Origin: Gossypium raimondii
Lineage: Eukaryota; Streptophyta; Magnoliopsida; Malvales; Malvaceae
NCBI RefSeq assembly: GCF_025698545.1
Contig: NC_068566.1
Span: forward strand, 29,676,444-29,740,443
DNA length: 64,000 nucleotides
Direction of reading: 5' to 3'
Every line of letters begins with the position of its first letter. Position 1 is the first letter of the stretch. Position numbers and translations under genes: made by a program. Below are positions 1 through 11,215 of the stretch, piece by piece. Under the pieces are notes generated by a model. That model searched no databases, was not told the DNA's origin, and was given only the letters and a program-made list of their open reading frames with translations.

Positions 1-1630
1 TCACAACATATCTCATTTTTTCATGTTTCAAATCACTATCTCATTTTCAATTCACATACAATATAATTCGATATCTATTACAGAACTTTATTATTTGATT
101 ACCCCTATTAACACGACTCAGACTCGGATGGATACACGGATCCAACCAATACACCAATTTGGCACCCAGTGCCTCATCGGATAAGTCCGAAGTAATAACT
201 GCGCCCAGCACTCTATAAATTGACATCCACTTTCTCATCGGTTAAACTAAAGTAAATTGGCACTCAGTCCTCATCGACTCAAAGTCGAAGAAATACCTGA
301 ACTCTTCCTACCTTATGGCATGCCATCTATATCCGACTCAGCACGATACAGTTAATAGGGTCCCAATTCACTTTCCAAATACAACCAATATCCATTTATC
401 ATAATTGCACATTATCACATTTACACATATATTTATTTCAATTCAAATAATCAATACATTCATAATATATATACTAATTCAATCCATTTCAATCAACTAT
501 AATTTCAATTCAATATAAAAGTGCCAAAATACTCACCTCAACCACTTATCATATGCATTAAATCAAAATATAACAATTAGTAACTAGGTTTGGATTATAG
601 AAATACAAATTGTGGATTCCGAGCTATTCGACATTAATTTTATCCTTCTCCTTTTTAGTCGAGGATTACGATACGACGTTAGCTATGGAATTAAAACAAT
701 TAAAATATATCAATACAACACAATTTAATTTCATATTGAAAATTTTAAATTTTACTCAATATTTGCTTAAATTCTAATTTAGTCCCTAAATCGAGACTAA
801 TTTTTATTCTTCACATTTAATTCTATATTTTCATACAAATTTCACATTAAATTAAATTTAACTCCCTATTTTCAATTAAATCCCTAAATTTCAAATTTTT
901 CACAATTTATTCCCCATTACTCAAAATTTACAATTTCCTTTACAATTTAATCTTTTTCATTTCTAACTTAAAAATCTATCAATTTAATCCCTAATACTAA
1001 AACTATTTAATAATAACAGCATTTAAAATCTTAATCAATGTTAAAATTACAACATGGGTCAAATAGCCCTAGTTACCGACATTCCAAAAATATAAAAATT
1101 ACAAGAAATGAGACTAAATTGACTAACCAATTAAAGTTTGAACCTTAAAAGTCCCTAGGCCGTGCGTGACTTCCTTTCTCCTTTCTTTTCTTTTCTTTCT
1201 TTTTTTTCTTTTTTTCTTTCTTAATTTGTATGCCACTACTAGGTTTATTATTCTTTTATTCCATTTTCTTTTCTATTTCATTTTATTATACTATAATATT
1301 ATTATAATACATATACATAATTTTTATTTTATTTATTAACCAATAAGTTTATATATATACCATTAGTGCCGTCCACCACAACAAGGTAAATATATATTTA
1401 CCATTTTAGTCCCTCTAATAATTTTAATTTATAATTATACTTCTAATACTTATGCAATATAGTCCTTATATTATAATAACTCTTAATTCAAGTAAATTCG
1501 CTTAATCGGAACCTAATTATCTACCCAACTAACTTCGTAAATATTTATTAAAAATATTTACAAATTTGATTTACGCGAACGGAGTCCCGGGAATGCACTT
1601 TCTGACACCCCTGACTATAGGGTCGTTACA
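1..1630 (-). mobile_element. Long LTR of a Ty3/gypsy element, reversed, cut by the window start
   Basis: Read on the minus strand from 1630, the sequence starts TGTAACGACCC and runs off the left edge. This is the usual 5' border of a family of long Ty3/gypsy LTRs in cotton-like genomes (family recognition from memory). The interior is AT-rich with phrases such as 'ttagtccctaa' that recur in the other long LTRs of this window, and a pyrimidine tract at about 1165-1235. No coding sequence is credible. It abuts an Athila LTR tail at 1631, so it probably inserted there. Whether it is a solo LTR or the end of a full element cannot be seen. Confidence 0.75.
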
Positions 1631-1709
1631 CCCTGTGGAGACGATAACTCATTTTTACTTACTTATTACTTGAACAAATACGTACACTTGCGTAAACACG
1701 TTACAATTC
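1631..1709 (+). mobile_element. Athila-type LTR 3' tail (fragment)
   Basis: The stretch starting CCCTGTGGAGACGATAACTC and ending near GTTACA closely matches 30420-30496, where it forms the last ~78 bp of the Athila 5' LTR in this window. Here it is cut on the left by the reversed LTR ending at 1630. On the right it is not followed by the Athila primer site but by different sequence. Confidence 0.7.
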
Positions 1710-3574
1710 GTTACACCGCCCATAGCATCTAGCTTGTGTAAGATCTTTTTTTCTTTCAATTTCTTGTTAAATCAGTTAAATAAGAACCTAATTTCAGATC
1801 TGGAATTTGGGGGATTTTTAAAAATTTAGTGGGTATTTTTTCAGCTTTTTAACTGACTTCGGAAGTGGTTTTAAATAAGCCCCAATTTGGCCACCACGTT
1901 AGTGATGCGCGTGCCTATGGGCAAGAAAAGGGGTTGTTTTTCTTTAATTCTTTACCATATTTTTCTAGCATGATCTTGTGTTCTTGAACCCCTCCTAATC
2001 AGCCTTGAAACATGTGTTAATTAGGGAAAATCGATCTTGATCAATTGACACTTCAAATTTGACCATTTGGGAAGCGTAAGTGTAGGTAATTGTAAGTTAG
2101 TGAATAGATTCAGTTTAAAAATTGGGAAAAGTTGTTAATTGATCAAATAAGGAATTTTTAATCATAGATTAGCTACTTATTTTTCAGTAATAAATTGTGT
2201 TAGGTGCCGACTTAAACACCCCAAATTAGCAATAAATCCGAAAGACATTCGCATGTACGATTCGCCTCAAATCAGTGTAAGAAATCTAACTAGTTTGGAT
2301 TCGAAAAATAGTTGTAATTGTGACAATTGGATTGAACCCATAAGTGGGTGTTTATGGGATATCTAAGAGGTGTATTAATTGAGTTCTATACTACTTTTTT
2401 TTTTAATTTAGGTCTATTTTAAAGTTTTTTAAAGAAACTACAAGATTTGTTAGTGTGCTACTGTAAAAGAGCGTAAATAAGGTATGGGACATAAACCCAA
2501 TAACTTGTTCGATAATAAAAATTATTATGATTTAATTGATGATTTAGCTTGTTTATTGGGCTTGGCTTAATAACTAAGAAATTAAATTTATAAGTGGCCA
2601 AATCAGGTACGTTTCAGGCCCTACCTATTTGGCATGGTAGCATTATTACTAGTTTGACTGAATGATTGAATGATTGACATTGTCATGAATGTTTGGTTAA
2701 TTTGATATATGTTTGGGTTGTATGTATAGCATGATTATGAATGAAATAAGGTTTATGCTTGATATATTCATACAAGTGATTTGTTATGATATGTTCGAAA
2801 GACTGCTATACATGCACACAAAGAAAAGTTGTAAATAAACATGAAATTGTGATTTGTTGAATGATACCATTTTACTGGTAAATTGAAAGTTGGAACTAAA
2901 GTATTTGATAATTGAGGGTATAAGTTGAAAATGACAATTAAATGTCAAAGTATTGATTTATGGCTATGTATGAGATTGTATGACATATTGCATGTGCACT
3001 GGGGTGGGTTATTTTTTGTGGTTGATGGAGGAGTTCTGTAGAGTACTGGCGGCATATTAAGTCAAAATTTATACGTAGTCAGTGCACTATACCTGGAGTA
3101 ATGAGGGGATGATGATTTTATCGCATTATATGTTATTTGGTAGATTTTCTACATTTATGTTATATGGTGGTTTCTACCACATCGAGCTTTGCTCGCATAC
3201 GTTAGAGTTTGGCAAACGGGTTCTTGGGAACACGTGGTGTGTAGCGGATGGTTTGGGTAGGAACTTAAATGTGCATTATGCCATGACCATGTTACCTAAG
3301 AATGTTGTTATTGATGTTTGATTGTGTTATTTAGTTCTATGAGATAATGCTTGAATGTAGGTAATATGCTTGATTGTTTAGGCTCACACTGAGCTTTTTA
3401 AGCTCACCCCATTCTTCAACTTCTCAGGTAGTGAATGAAATTAGAAACTATTTATTAAAATGATTAAATTGCGAGGTGATCCGATCACACCTCATTAAAA
3501 AATATTGGTGGCGACTCCCGTGTTCATTTTTAATTTCAAAATCAAAGTCGACCTCGTTTTATCAAAAAAATGGT
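1710..3574 (+). mobile_element. Probable Tat/Ogre-type LTR remnant
   Basis: No host gene is visible. The right end carries GGTGGCGACTCCCGTG followed by AAATCAAAGTCGACCTCG and ends GGTGTCAACA at 3574, a signature I associate with Tat/Ogre-type LTR 3' ends. The left border is unclear; TGTAAGATC near 1737 is a candidate, but the possible target duplication there (GCTTG against CTTTG) is poor. An open stretch at 3082-3321 has no recognisable protein. Classification is inference. Confidence 0.45.
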
Positions 3575-3582
3575 GTCAACAC

Positions 3583-3728
3583 TTTGACCTCCTAAAAATA
3601 TAAAAATTTAGTTTAATCTTTTAAAAGTTATAAAGATATAGACTATTAAAGTGGTGAAATTTCATTTTTACTATCGTAAAAATTACAATTTAATTTCAGC
3701 CCCTAATAATATTTTCTGGTTTCACCTA
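3583..3728 (+). repeat. Truncated copy of the hAT-like MITE
   Basis: This segment matches the right ~60% of the MITEs at 18317-18546 and 59969-60204, sharing the order 'ctcctaaaa..ataaaaattt', 'ttataaagatatagactatt' and the right end TTTTCTGGTTTCACC. The left third is missing exactly where the LTR remnant ends at 3574, consistent with loss at that insertion. Confidence 0.6.
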
Positions 3729-4160
3729 TGGAAGGTAACGACTTAACGACCAAATGTTACACATAAATAAAGTTAGTAATCATTTCGTAATAAATTAAAG
3801 TTTGATGACCAAAACCTAATTTAAACAATACAATCAATAAAATGTTTACTGTATAAGATTTTGGAAAGAGACGGATTTAACAACTATCGTTTGGATCAGG
3901 ACTGAAATTTTAAAGTTGAAAAATTCCATGGATTAATAATACTAAATTAAAATACAAGGACTAAATTCATAACAAACACATAGTATAGGAACTAATAATG
4001 AATTTGACCTATTTTTTAACATGGGACTTTTCTTTTAACCGTTTTTTCGACCTTCACTCCACCGCGCTGCATATTTTGTTTGTTTTGTTCTTCACTCATT
4101 CTCTTTTGATCTTCTTGGTTTCTGTGTTTGGCGTTGTACGGAAATACTTTCTCCATAGCA
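3729..4160 (+). promoter_or_regulatory. Upstream region and 5' UTR of the HLB1-like gene
   Basis: About 430 bp separate the last repeat from the ATG at 4161. The proximal 130 bp (about 4030-4160) are pyrimidine-rich (TTTCTTTTAACC, TTCACTCATTCTC), typical of a plant 5' UTR. No convincing TATA box is visible. The first ATG after this pyrimidine tract is the chosen start at 4161. Confidence 0.45.
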
Positions 4161-7100
4161 ATGCCCGAAACGACTGAGGAATCCGAACTTCACAATGGAC
4201 ACCAACCACAAGCAGAACCGGAACCGGAATCAAAAGCGGAATCTCAACCCGAATCGAAAACGGAGCCTGGACCGGAAAACAAACCGGAGGAGGCACTGAA
4301 GCTGGAACCTGTTGTAACCGGTGCGGATCCGAACACGAAGGAGGAGGACAAAGAGAGCTCGATCCAATCCAATGACGCGGCCACGCCGTCATCCACTGAC
4401 CAAAATGCTCGGCCGCAGCTGCGAAAAGATGAAGGGAATCGGACTTTCACGATGAGAGAGTTGCTAACTGAATTTAAAAGTGACGAAGAGGAAGTAGGCT
4501 CTCCTTACAGGTACATTTTTTGTTTTTTTTTTTCGTTCTGGATTTTCGATTGAACAAGCAACGACGCTCTTTTATTTTATAATTGGATTTAGTGAGATTA
4601 TAAAAGTAGAAATTTTTGGATCTGTGGAATTCTCTGCTGATTCATCTCCTTAATTACATATGTGAAATGATTAATCGTAAAGTTAGGCTGTTTCTCGATT
4701 ATATCCTGAATAGACAATTTGGAGAATTTTACCAAATGCAATTGAGGTGTACTCTTGCTATTAAACTACAAGTTAATTTTCGTTAGTTGCATGGATGAGC
4801 AACTGTTCTCCAGTGACGGTCTTCCACTGTCCTGGATTCATTATCTTTAAACTTCAGATGCAAGAAATATATGTTTATTTCAGTCCTTCAATTGGTTTTG
4901 GATTTCGTGTTTGGCGTTCATTGTAGTCTTACTTTATGTCTAACTTGATGAAGGAACCCCTAGTATCGGGATCTTTCACTTCTAGAATTAAGTTTACATT
5001 CTTTTTCATGTGCCACATTCATGTAAAGCTTAAGCATGCTATATATTGTTCCTGCTTGTATTTCTGGTTCTTCTTCCGCTTGTAAAAGATATTTTTTTTC
5101 TTTTCTGTGATTTGTATGTTCCAGTCGAGAAAGCACGCAGAGACAATCCAACCAAAACAGTGCTGCAATGGAGTTGGTCAGTAGTGTCACCGGTGCTGAT
5201 GAGGAGGGCCAGTCTCGCCAACGGGTTCTTGTGTATGCTGCCAAGAGGTACTGTCAGTCTTATTTTCTTACACTATTCACAATTTACTATGATACTGAGC
5301 ATGATATGTTTCTGTTCCAGAGTCCTGATATTCCATAGTAGTGATTTTCAGTTTGGCTTTGCAGGTATGCTGCTGCTCTAGAGAAAAACCCAGAAGATTA
5401 TGATGCTCTTTATAACTGGGCATTGGTTCTTCAGGTTTGACATATTGGTTCATTTTGATTATTATGTTAGCATCATTCAGAATTATATATCAATAAGATT
5501 CAATCATTATTTGGCTAGGACAGCCTTCATATCAGGGTCAAGCTTATCATAATGTTCGTAAAATGTTGCAAATTGCTCATATCATGTCCACACTGTTCTT
5601 ATTTGGCTTACAGGAAAGTGCTGATAATGTTAGTCCAGATTCTACTTCACCTTCTAAAGATGACTTGCTAGAGGAGGCTTGTAAAAAGTATGACGACGCA
5701 ACTCGTCTTTGCCCGACACTTCATGATGTATGTATGCTTGGTCTTGTTGCATTCCTATGGATTTGTGATTTTTTTGGTTCACTTTCAACTGCCAAAGGCA
5801 TGATGACTGCTCAAAATGCATAAGTCACATAAGAAGCTGAATACACAAAAGAAATGAGTTTAGAGCTGCATAAACGCTTCTATATATAGATGCACTCACA
5901 AAAAGAGAAATGAGTCTGTATAATTTTTATATGTTTTTCTGATTTTCATTCACATGACTCTGATGCTACGTCATTACTTGACAGGCTTTCTACAACTGGG
6001 CAATAGCAATATCTGATCGAGCGAAAATGCGTGGTCGGACTAAGGAGGCTGAAGAACTATGGGAGCAGGTTCTGACTATATAATTTTGGTATTTCAGTCA
6101 CGCTAGACATTTGTATGAATAACACTAGTCCTTTGTTGGAAACTCTTGGTGTCTTGTCATGGAAAACCTTTTCCTTGGATGGATAAGATCTCATTTCCTG
6201 TTTCTGTTTCATGTTAACTGCATACTTTTATATAATCTGTTTCAGTAAGGCCAGAACCATGGGAGTTGGTTTTGACTGTGGAACCTTGATATATATTCTA
6301 GAATTAGTACGGAAACATGTTGTCTTTGTGGTGGTGCTGTATAGAGATCCTTAATAAATAAAAACCTTGACCTTGAGTTTGATGGAGCCTAATCTTATTG
6401 TTATGGCTTTGTAGGCTACAAAAAACTATGAAAAAGCTGTCCAACTCAACTGGAATAGCCCTCAGGTATATTTGAAGTAGTTATTTGCTTTAGTCTTGTA
6501 ATTCTGCTATCTAGAGTGACTCCATTTTTTTTTATTCTGTCAGTGATTATAATGATGCTAAAATCTTTTTCAGGCGCTAAACAATTGGGGGCTTGCACTT
6601 CAGGTAAATTATGATTTAGTGATGTGTAATGTTGATTAGTCAGCTTTATTTATTTCCATATCTTTTAAATTAAAATTTGAGTCTATTTGTATGGACTCTG
6701 AGAATGCTTTACCTACTTTCATGTCTTATCACATATTCTTTAGGAACTCAGTGCAATTGTTTCTGCACGAGAGAAGCAAAAAATTGTGAAGACTGCAATT
6801 AGTAAGGTACAAAAGTCATTTGGGGAAATCAGAGTGCTTGGATGACTATAGGAACAAGCAGCAAAGTAATCTGACATCTGATATGTCCTAAAAGAATAGC
6901 TTATAGTTTTCTTTTCTATTCTTATAATATCCTTTACTTCTAATGCAGTTTCGTGAAGCAATACGATTGCAATTTGATTTCCATCGAGCAATATACAACC
7001 TTGGAACTGTCTTGGTAAGTACCTAGTTCTTAGACTGGAAACTTCACCTATGATTATTTCTTTTTGATATAAATGAGATTAGTTAATGGCTTCATTATGT

Positions 7101-10100
7101 AAACATTTCTAAGTGAAGCATATCAAAACTTGAAATATCTGTATTTTTAATTGCAGTATGCACTAGCTGAGGATTCAGTACAAACTGGTACTACAAATCC
7201 TAAAGAAATGTCCTCCAATGAGCTGTATAGCCAGTCTGCTATATACATTGCAGCTGCACATGCATTGAAACCAAATTATTCTGTAAGAAATCTATATTTA
7301 TTTGGGACTAGAGAGTTTTCCTAACTAGATAGAGTCAGTTTCTGGTTATATAGGTGGCATAATTATCGGTTGATGAAAAATTTGCAGCATAAATTTTGAC
7401 TTTCTGCTAACATAAATTTTGCCAGAAAGCTAACGTTATACTTCTTCATTTTCTCTGAAAATTTGAATTTTTAGAATTGTGCAAATTGACTTTAAAGTTC
7501 CCATCTTAGTTTTGTGGATATATTTTGTTATTTTAAAATGTCCAGGTTTTGAGCAGTGTGTTTCTTGGACATCAGAGTTTTACTGACTAGATGTAGTCTC
7601 GGTTTCTGGTTATATGGGTTGCATGATTATTGGCTGATGAAAATTTTGTGGCATAACTTTAGCTCTTTGTAATCATAAAATCTATGAGAAAGCTAATGTC
7701 ATACTTTTTCATTTTCTCCTAAATTTAAAGTTTCAGAATTGTACAATTTGACTTTAAAATTCCCATCTTAGTTTTGGGGATATGTTCTTATTTGGTATTT
7801 TTGAACGTCCAGGTTTACAGCAGTGCCTTGAAGCTTGTTCATTCAATGGTCAGTATTTAATCTTTCAACAATATTTTTGAGGTTTTGTTTTCTAAATCGA
7901 TTGAATCTTCTGTTAGCAATGTTGAGTCCTTAGCTGCGAGAATAATCTCTTTTTCTTTTTTCCTAGTTAAGTAGCATTGTCATGGATCTTTTAATTTATA
8001 GGAGTAATACTTTGGGGCGTGATCCATGAATTCCACATTTCTTTCTTGTCGGTAAATTGATGCTGTTTTTTACTTTTAATTATCACTGCACTATAACCGA
8101 GTCCTTGAGCTGCACAAGAAACTGATGCAAAATTACAGAGAACTATGTAAAAGGCCAAATCTAAGTTAGGGAAGGCCATTAATTTGGAATCTTTAGTTAG
8201 CGCTTGGATTACGCTTTTATTTCTTTCCTTGGTCTCTTGATTATAGTTTTATTTCAATTGTTTTATTTCCTTCTAAGACTAGGTTTCCTCTTTTATGTAA
8301 TAAGATTGGTCTTTATTTAAAAGAACTTATGAAATAATAAAACCCTAAACAGAATTTCTTAAGAAGAATCCTAAGAGATTTGGGTTTATCTCTAAAGAGT
8401 CCTAAAGTTTCAATTTCTCTTTGGTGAGTTGAAGGTTTTAGTCTCCCTTTGATGAGCTGAACTATCAATCCCAAACGTGATTGTAACAGTTTGGTATTCA
8501 AAGCCAACGATTCTCAGCAATGGCAGATAATGGTCGACAGAATGGCAAGCAAAAATACATGAGGCTTGAGCTTATGCAAACAAAGATAAAATATATATTG
8601 GATCATACGTTTCAGGATATTCATGAAAGTATTGCTCTAACCAAAACCCAACTTTTTGATGAATTACATGATGGAATTTATAAAATAATTTCTGGTAAAT
8701 AGGTTAGCAAGTCTATGATAGATACAAACGTACACCCTCTAACTGACCAAAACCAAACCATGGCTACAGATCTCTCTTTCTTATCCTATGCATCAAACTC
8801 TCCTAAACCCATCTCAATAAAAATCATATCAGTTACAACCGACTTTAATTGCTTGTCTTATTCATTAATCCCCCCCCAACTCATATCCGACAGCCAGCCA
8901 TTTTCTTTAAACCTTATCCCCAAAACCATCAACTCCATACTGGAAAAGTTTAATGGGTCTAAACTTGCTGGGTTATTCTTGAAAATATTGAATGCTGGTG
9001 AGAAGTTTGAATATATTTATTCAGGGTTGCTAGTAAATGAGAATAACTTTGTAGGGGTCTATGACCTCTATCGCTTTTGACTATATTAGTAACAAAAGGG
9101 ACATTCCACCAAGTTTATCCTGATTTCGAGCTTGAGGACAAGCTCTTTCTCTAGAAGGGAGTAATGTAACAGGCCAAATCTATGTTAGGGAAGGCCATTA
9201 ACCTGGGTTTTTTTTATTATGTTTTTATTTCAGTTGATTTATTTTCCTTTTAAGAATAGGTCTCCTCTTTTAAGTAATAAGATTGGTCGACTTATGTAAT
9301 GATAAAACCCTAAGCAGAATTTTTATCAAAAAAAGATTAAAAGATTTGGGTCTCTCTTACGAGTCCTAAGGTTTTAGACTCCCTTTGATGTGCTGAATTA
9401 TCAATCGCAATAATTCGTAACAAACTACATGCCTAATCCAATGTTTTTGAGAATTTTACTTTGGCTTGGATGTAAACATATTCAATGATTGACCACCCAC
9501 GGTGTCCCCAAGAATATTCATTTCAGGTGTTCAAATCATAAGAACCAAAATTTTATCAGAACATTTAATAGCAAATCGTAAGAGCCAAATTTTATGATAA
9601 GAAGCAATATTCAGAGTAGTCATCTTGTGTTCAAATCATAAGAACCAAAATTTATTTAGAACATTTAATAGCAAGTAACTGCATCCCTATTCTTTCACCC
9701 TCTTCTTCTTTTCAAAGTGTGTCTGTGTGTTAGGGATATTGTTTTTTCTCATTAGTTCATTTCATGTTTAAATCTGGCACTCACCTGGTGAAGAGAACTA
9801 TTGAATCTTTATAGTGCAAATGGCTGTGGTGGTCATCTTCTGTTAATACTTAATTGAATTTGGTGGGCAAATTATTTTATATTCTGACAGAACTAAATTT
9901 TTGACAGCTACCTTTACCCCATCTTAAAGATGGGTATCTGACTGCACCACCATTAGGAAACACATTTCCACCTCATAGTGATTGGAAGAGAACAGAGTTC
10001 TTTCTGAATCAAGAAGCACTTCAACAGGTAAAAAGCTGATTGGTTTTCTTGCTGTCCACGGTAAATAAATATGAAGTTTCTTTTTCATTTTTGCCTGGGA

Positions 10101-10823
10101 TTGAGGGTTCATTTCTTCAAATGTTTTTTTATATTTAGTGCATGAAGTTATGTTATTGCACGTCTCTTTTGAGAGGAAGGAATGATAGAGTATGACAAAA
10201 TACATCATATATATGTTTTCTGTAAGCTGTTTTCAATTTAAATTCCAGGCTGTTATCTACAAAAGGCAAAATAACATAAATTGCTACACGAAGAATTAAT
10301 ACCTTTCTCCATGTCCTCTATTTCCCATTGACCAGGTCATCAAAGTTGAGCAGAAACAAGTTTCCCGAAGCCTCTCTGGAAGAATCGTGGATGCAGGAAA
10401 TACGGACAAAAAGGCTATCAGAGTTGATATTCCAGACATCATTTCTGTATCAGCCTCTGCTGATCTAACTTTACCTCCAGGTGCTGGCCTCTGCATTAAT
10501 ACCACTTCCGGTCAAGTTTTCTTGGTAAGCATTATGCTTTACATTTTTGTTCTAATAGCTTTTTTCTTTAATCATAATGAAGGAACGATAACTTCCATGC
10601 AGATCAAAAACTTGACAATTATTTTATGCCCATGTTTGTCATTTGGATGAAATGTGAGCAATATATGTATGGCAATCTAGCTTTAGTGAGTATTGTCTTC
10701 TCTTCGCTTCAGGTTGCTGATTCGTGGGAATCCCTAGATGGGTGGCTTGACGCTCTCCGCTTAGTTTACACAATTTATGCACGAGGAAAAACTGATGTTC
10801 TAGCGGGTATCATCGCCACCTAA
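4161..10823 (+). CDS. HLB1: HLB1-like TPR protein of the TGN/early endosome
   Basis: Fourteen exons join in frame to 510 residues: 4161-4510, 5125-5247, 5365-5434, 5614-5727, 5985-6068, 6415-6465, 6574-6603, 6744-6806, 6949-7014, 7157-7282, 7813-7848, 9908-10027, 10336-10524, 10713-10823 (TAA). All introns have GT..AG borders. Residues ~1-115 are a low-complexity acidic Glu/Pro/Ser region. Residues ~155-360 form TPR helices ([43 protein letters not shown]). Residues ~412-510 look PH-like and end [20 protein letters not shown]. The order and wording match my memory of Arabidopsis HLB1 (Hypersensitive to Latrunculin B1), reported at the TGN/early endosome between secretion, endocytosis and actin. 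The ATG at 4161 was chosen because no in-frame ATG lies upstream in the exon. The frame is fully open, so the gene is probably functional despite repeats in introns 10 and 11. It is tail to tail with the YSL gene. Confidence 0.93.
7304..7812 (+). repeat. Tandem duplication in HLB1 intron 10 with decayed copy of exon 11
   Basis: Two diverged copies lie ~267 bp apart: about 7304-7570 and about 7571-7812 plus exon 11. Shared landmarks are 'gtttctggttatat', 'gaaagctaa', 'ttgactttaaa', 'ttcccatcttagtttt' and the acceptor 'tccag'. The first copy carries its own acceptor at 7545, followed by GTTTTGAGCAGTGTG. This resembles the true exon 11 start at 7813, GTTTACAGCAGTGCC. Read as an exon, the first copy hits a stop after 13 codons. 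Confidence 0.8.
8146..9422 (+). mobile_element. Small non-autonomous LTR retrotransposon in HLB1 intron 11
   Basis: The 1277-bp element is flanked by a perfect 5-bp target duplication AACTA (8141-8145 and 9423-9427). The 5' LTR is 8146-8488 and the 3' LTR 9165-9422; both start TGTAA and end GTAACA, and they share most of their sequence with indels. Just inside the 5' LTR, TTGGTATTCAAAGCC (about 8490-8504) resembles the initiator-Met tRNA primer site. A purine tract GAAGGGAGTAA (9154-9164) precedes the 3' LTR. The interior keeps two short open stretches (8520-8702 and 8715-9080) and, at about 9112-9155, the residues [13 protein letters not shown] before a stop. The last resembles the C-terminal tail of a Ty3 chromovirus polyprotein. 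It therefore looks like an internal-deletion derivative. Orientation is the same as the host gene. Confidence 0.88.
9525..9682 (+). repeat. Two-copy direct repeat in HLB1 intron 11
   Basis: The ~50-bp unit 'gtgttcaaatcataagaacc' plus 'agaacatttaatagcaa' occurs twice about 105 bp apart (about 9527-9580 and 9628-9677). It looks like a local tandem duplication of intron sequence with no coding content. Confidence 0.7.
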
Positions 10824-11215
10824 CCATTTCTTATATGTTGAGCTTGCATTCTTTCTTTTTTCTCATTTGCATTTGTTTTCAAATTTGGTTGGATATAATT
10901 CGACTCTTATGTTATCAAAATTTTTGGAACACTAATCAAATTATTCATTAGGTATCTACCGCAGCTAATGTCATATACATAAACAAAAAAAAAGTAACTT
11001 TTTTACCCTTTAATAAAGGAGCCAAAGCAATGGAAACTTGAAGGCAACATCTGGGGTGTGCTCATCTACCCTGTCTTAACTAAGATTGGTTTATTTTGCC
11101 AAAAGATGAGTATATATATCTAGTAATCTACTACTCTGAGAATTGCTGGAACGAGCAGCTTGCTTCGGACTTTCCTTCAAACTTTTTATCGTTCTTCATG
11201 CTTGAACCTTTTTTT
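10824..11215. other. Shared 3' region of two convergent genes
   Basis: The stop of HLB1 (10823) and the stop of YSL (11216, minus) are only ~390 bp apart and face each other. On the minus strand an AATAAA at 11095-11090 lies ~120 nt after the YSL stop and could be its poly(A) signal. No further gene is visible. Overlapping 3' transcripts are possible (inference). Confidence 0.55.

Noticed and set aside
3082..3321. 79-residue open stretch left of HLB1
   Set aside because: It lies inside LTR-like sequence, has no recognised domain and no gene-like context.
5046..5381. Open stretch overlapping HLB1 exons 2 and 3 in another frame
   Set aside because: Shadow ORF: the true frame is fixed by splice sites and TPR homology.
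8520..9080. Two short ORFs in HLB1 intron 11 as possible host exons
   Set aside because: They lie between matched LTRs with a target duplication, so they are remnants of the inserted element.
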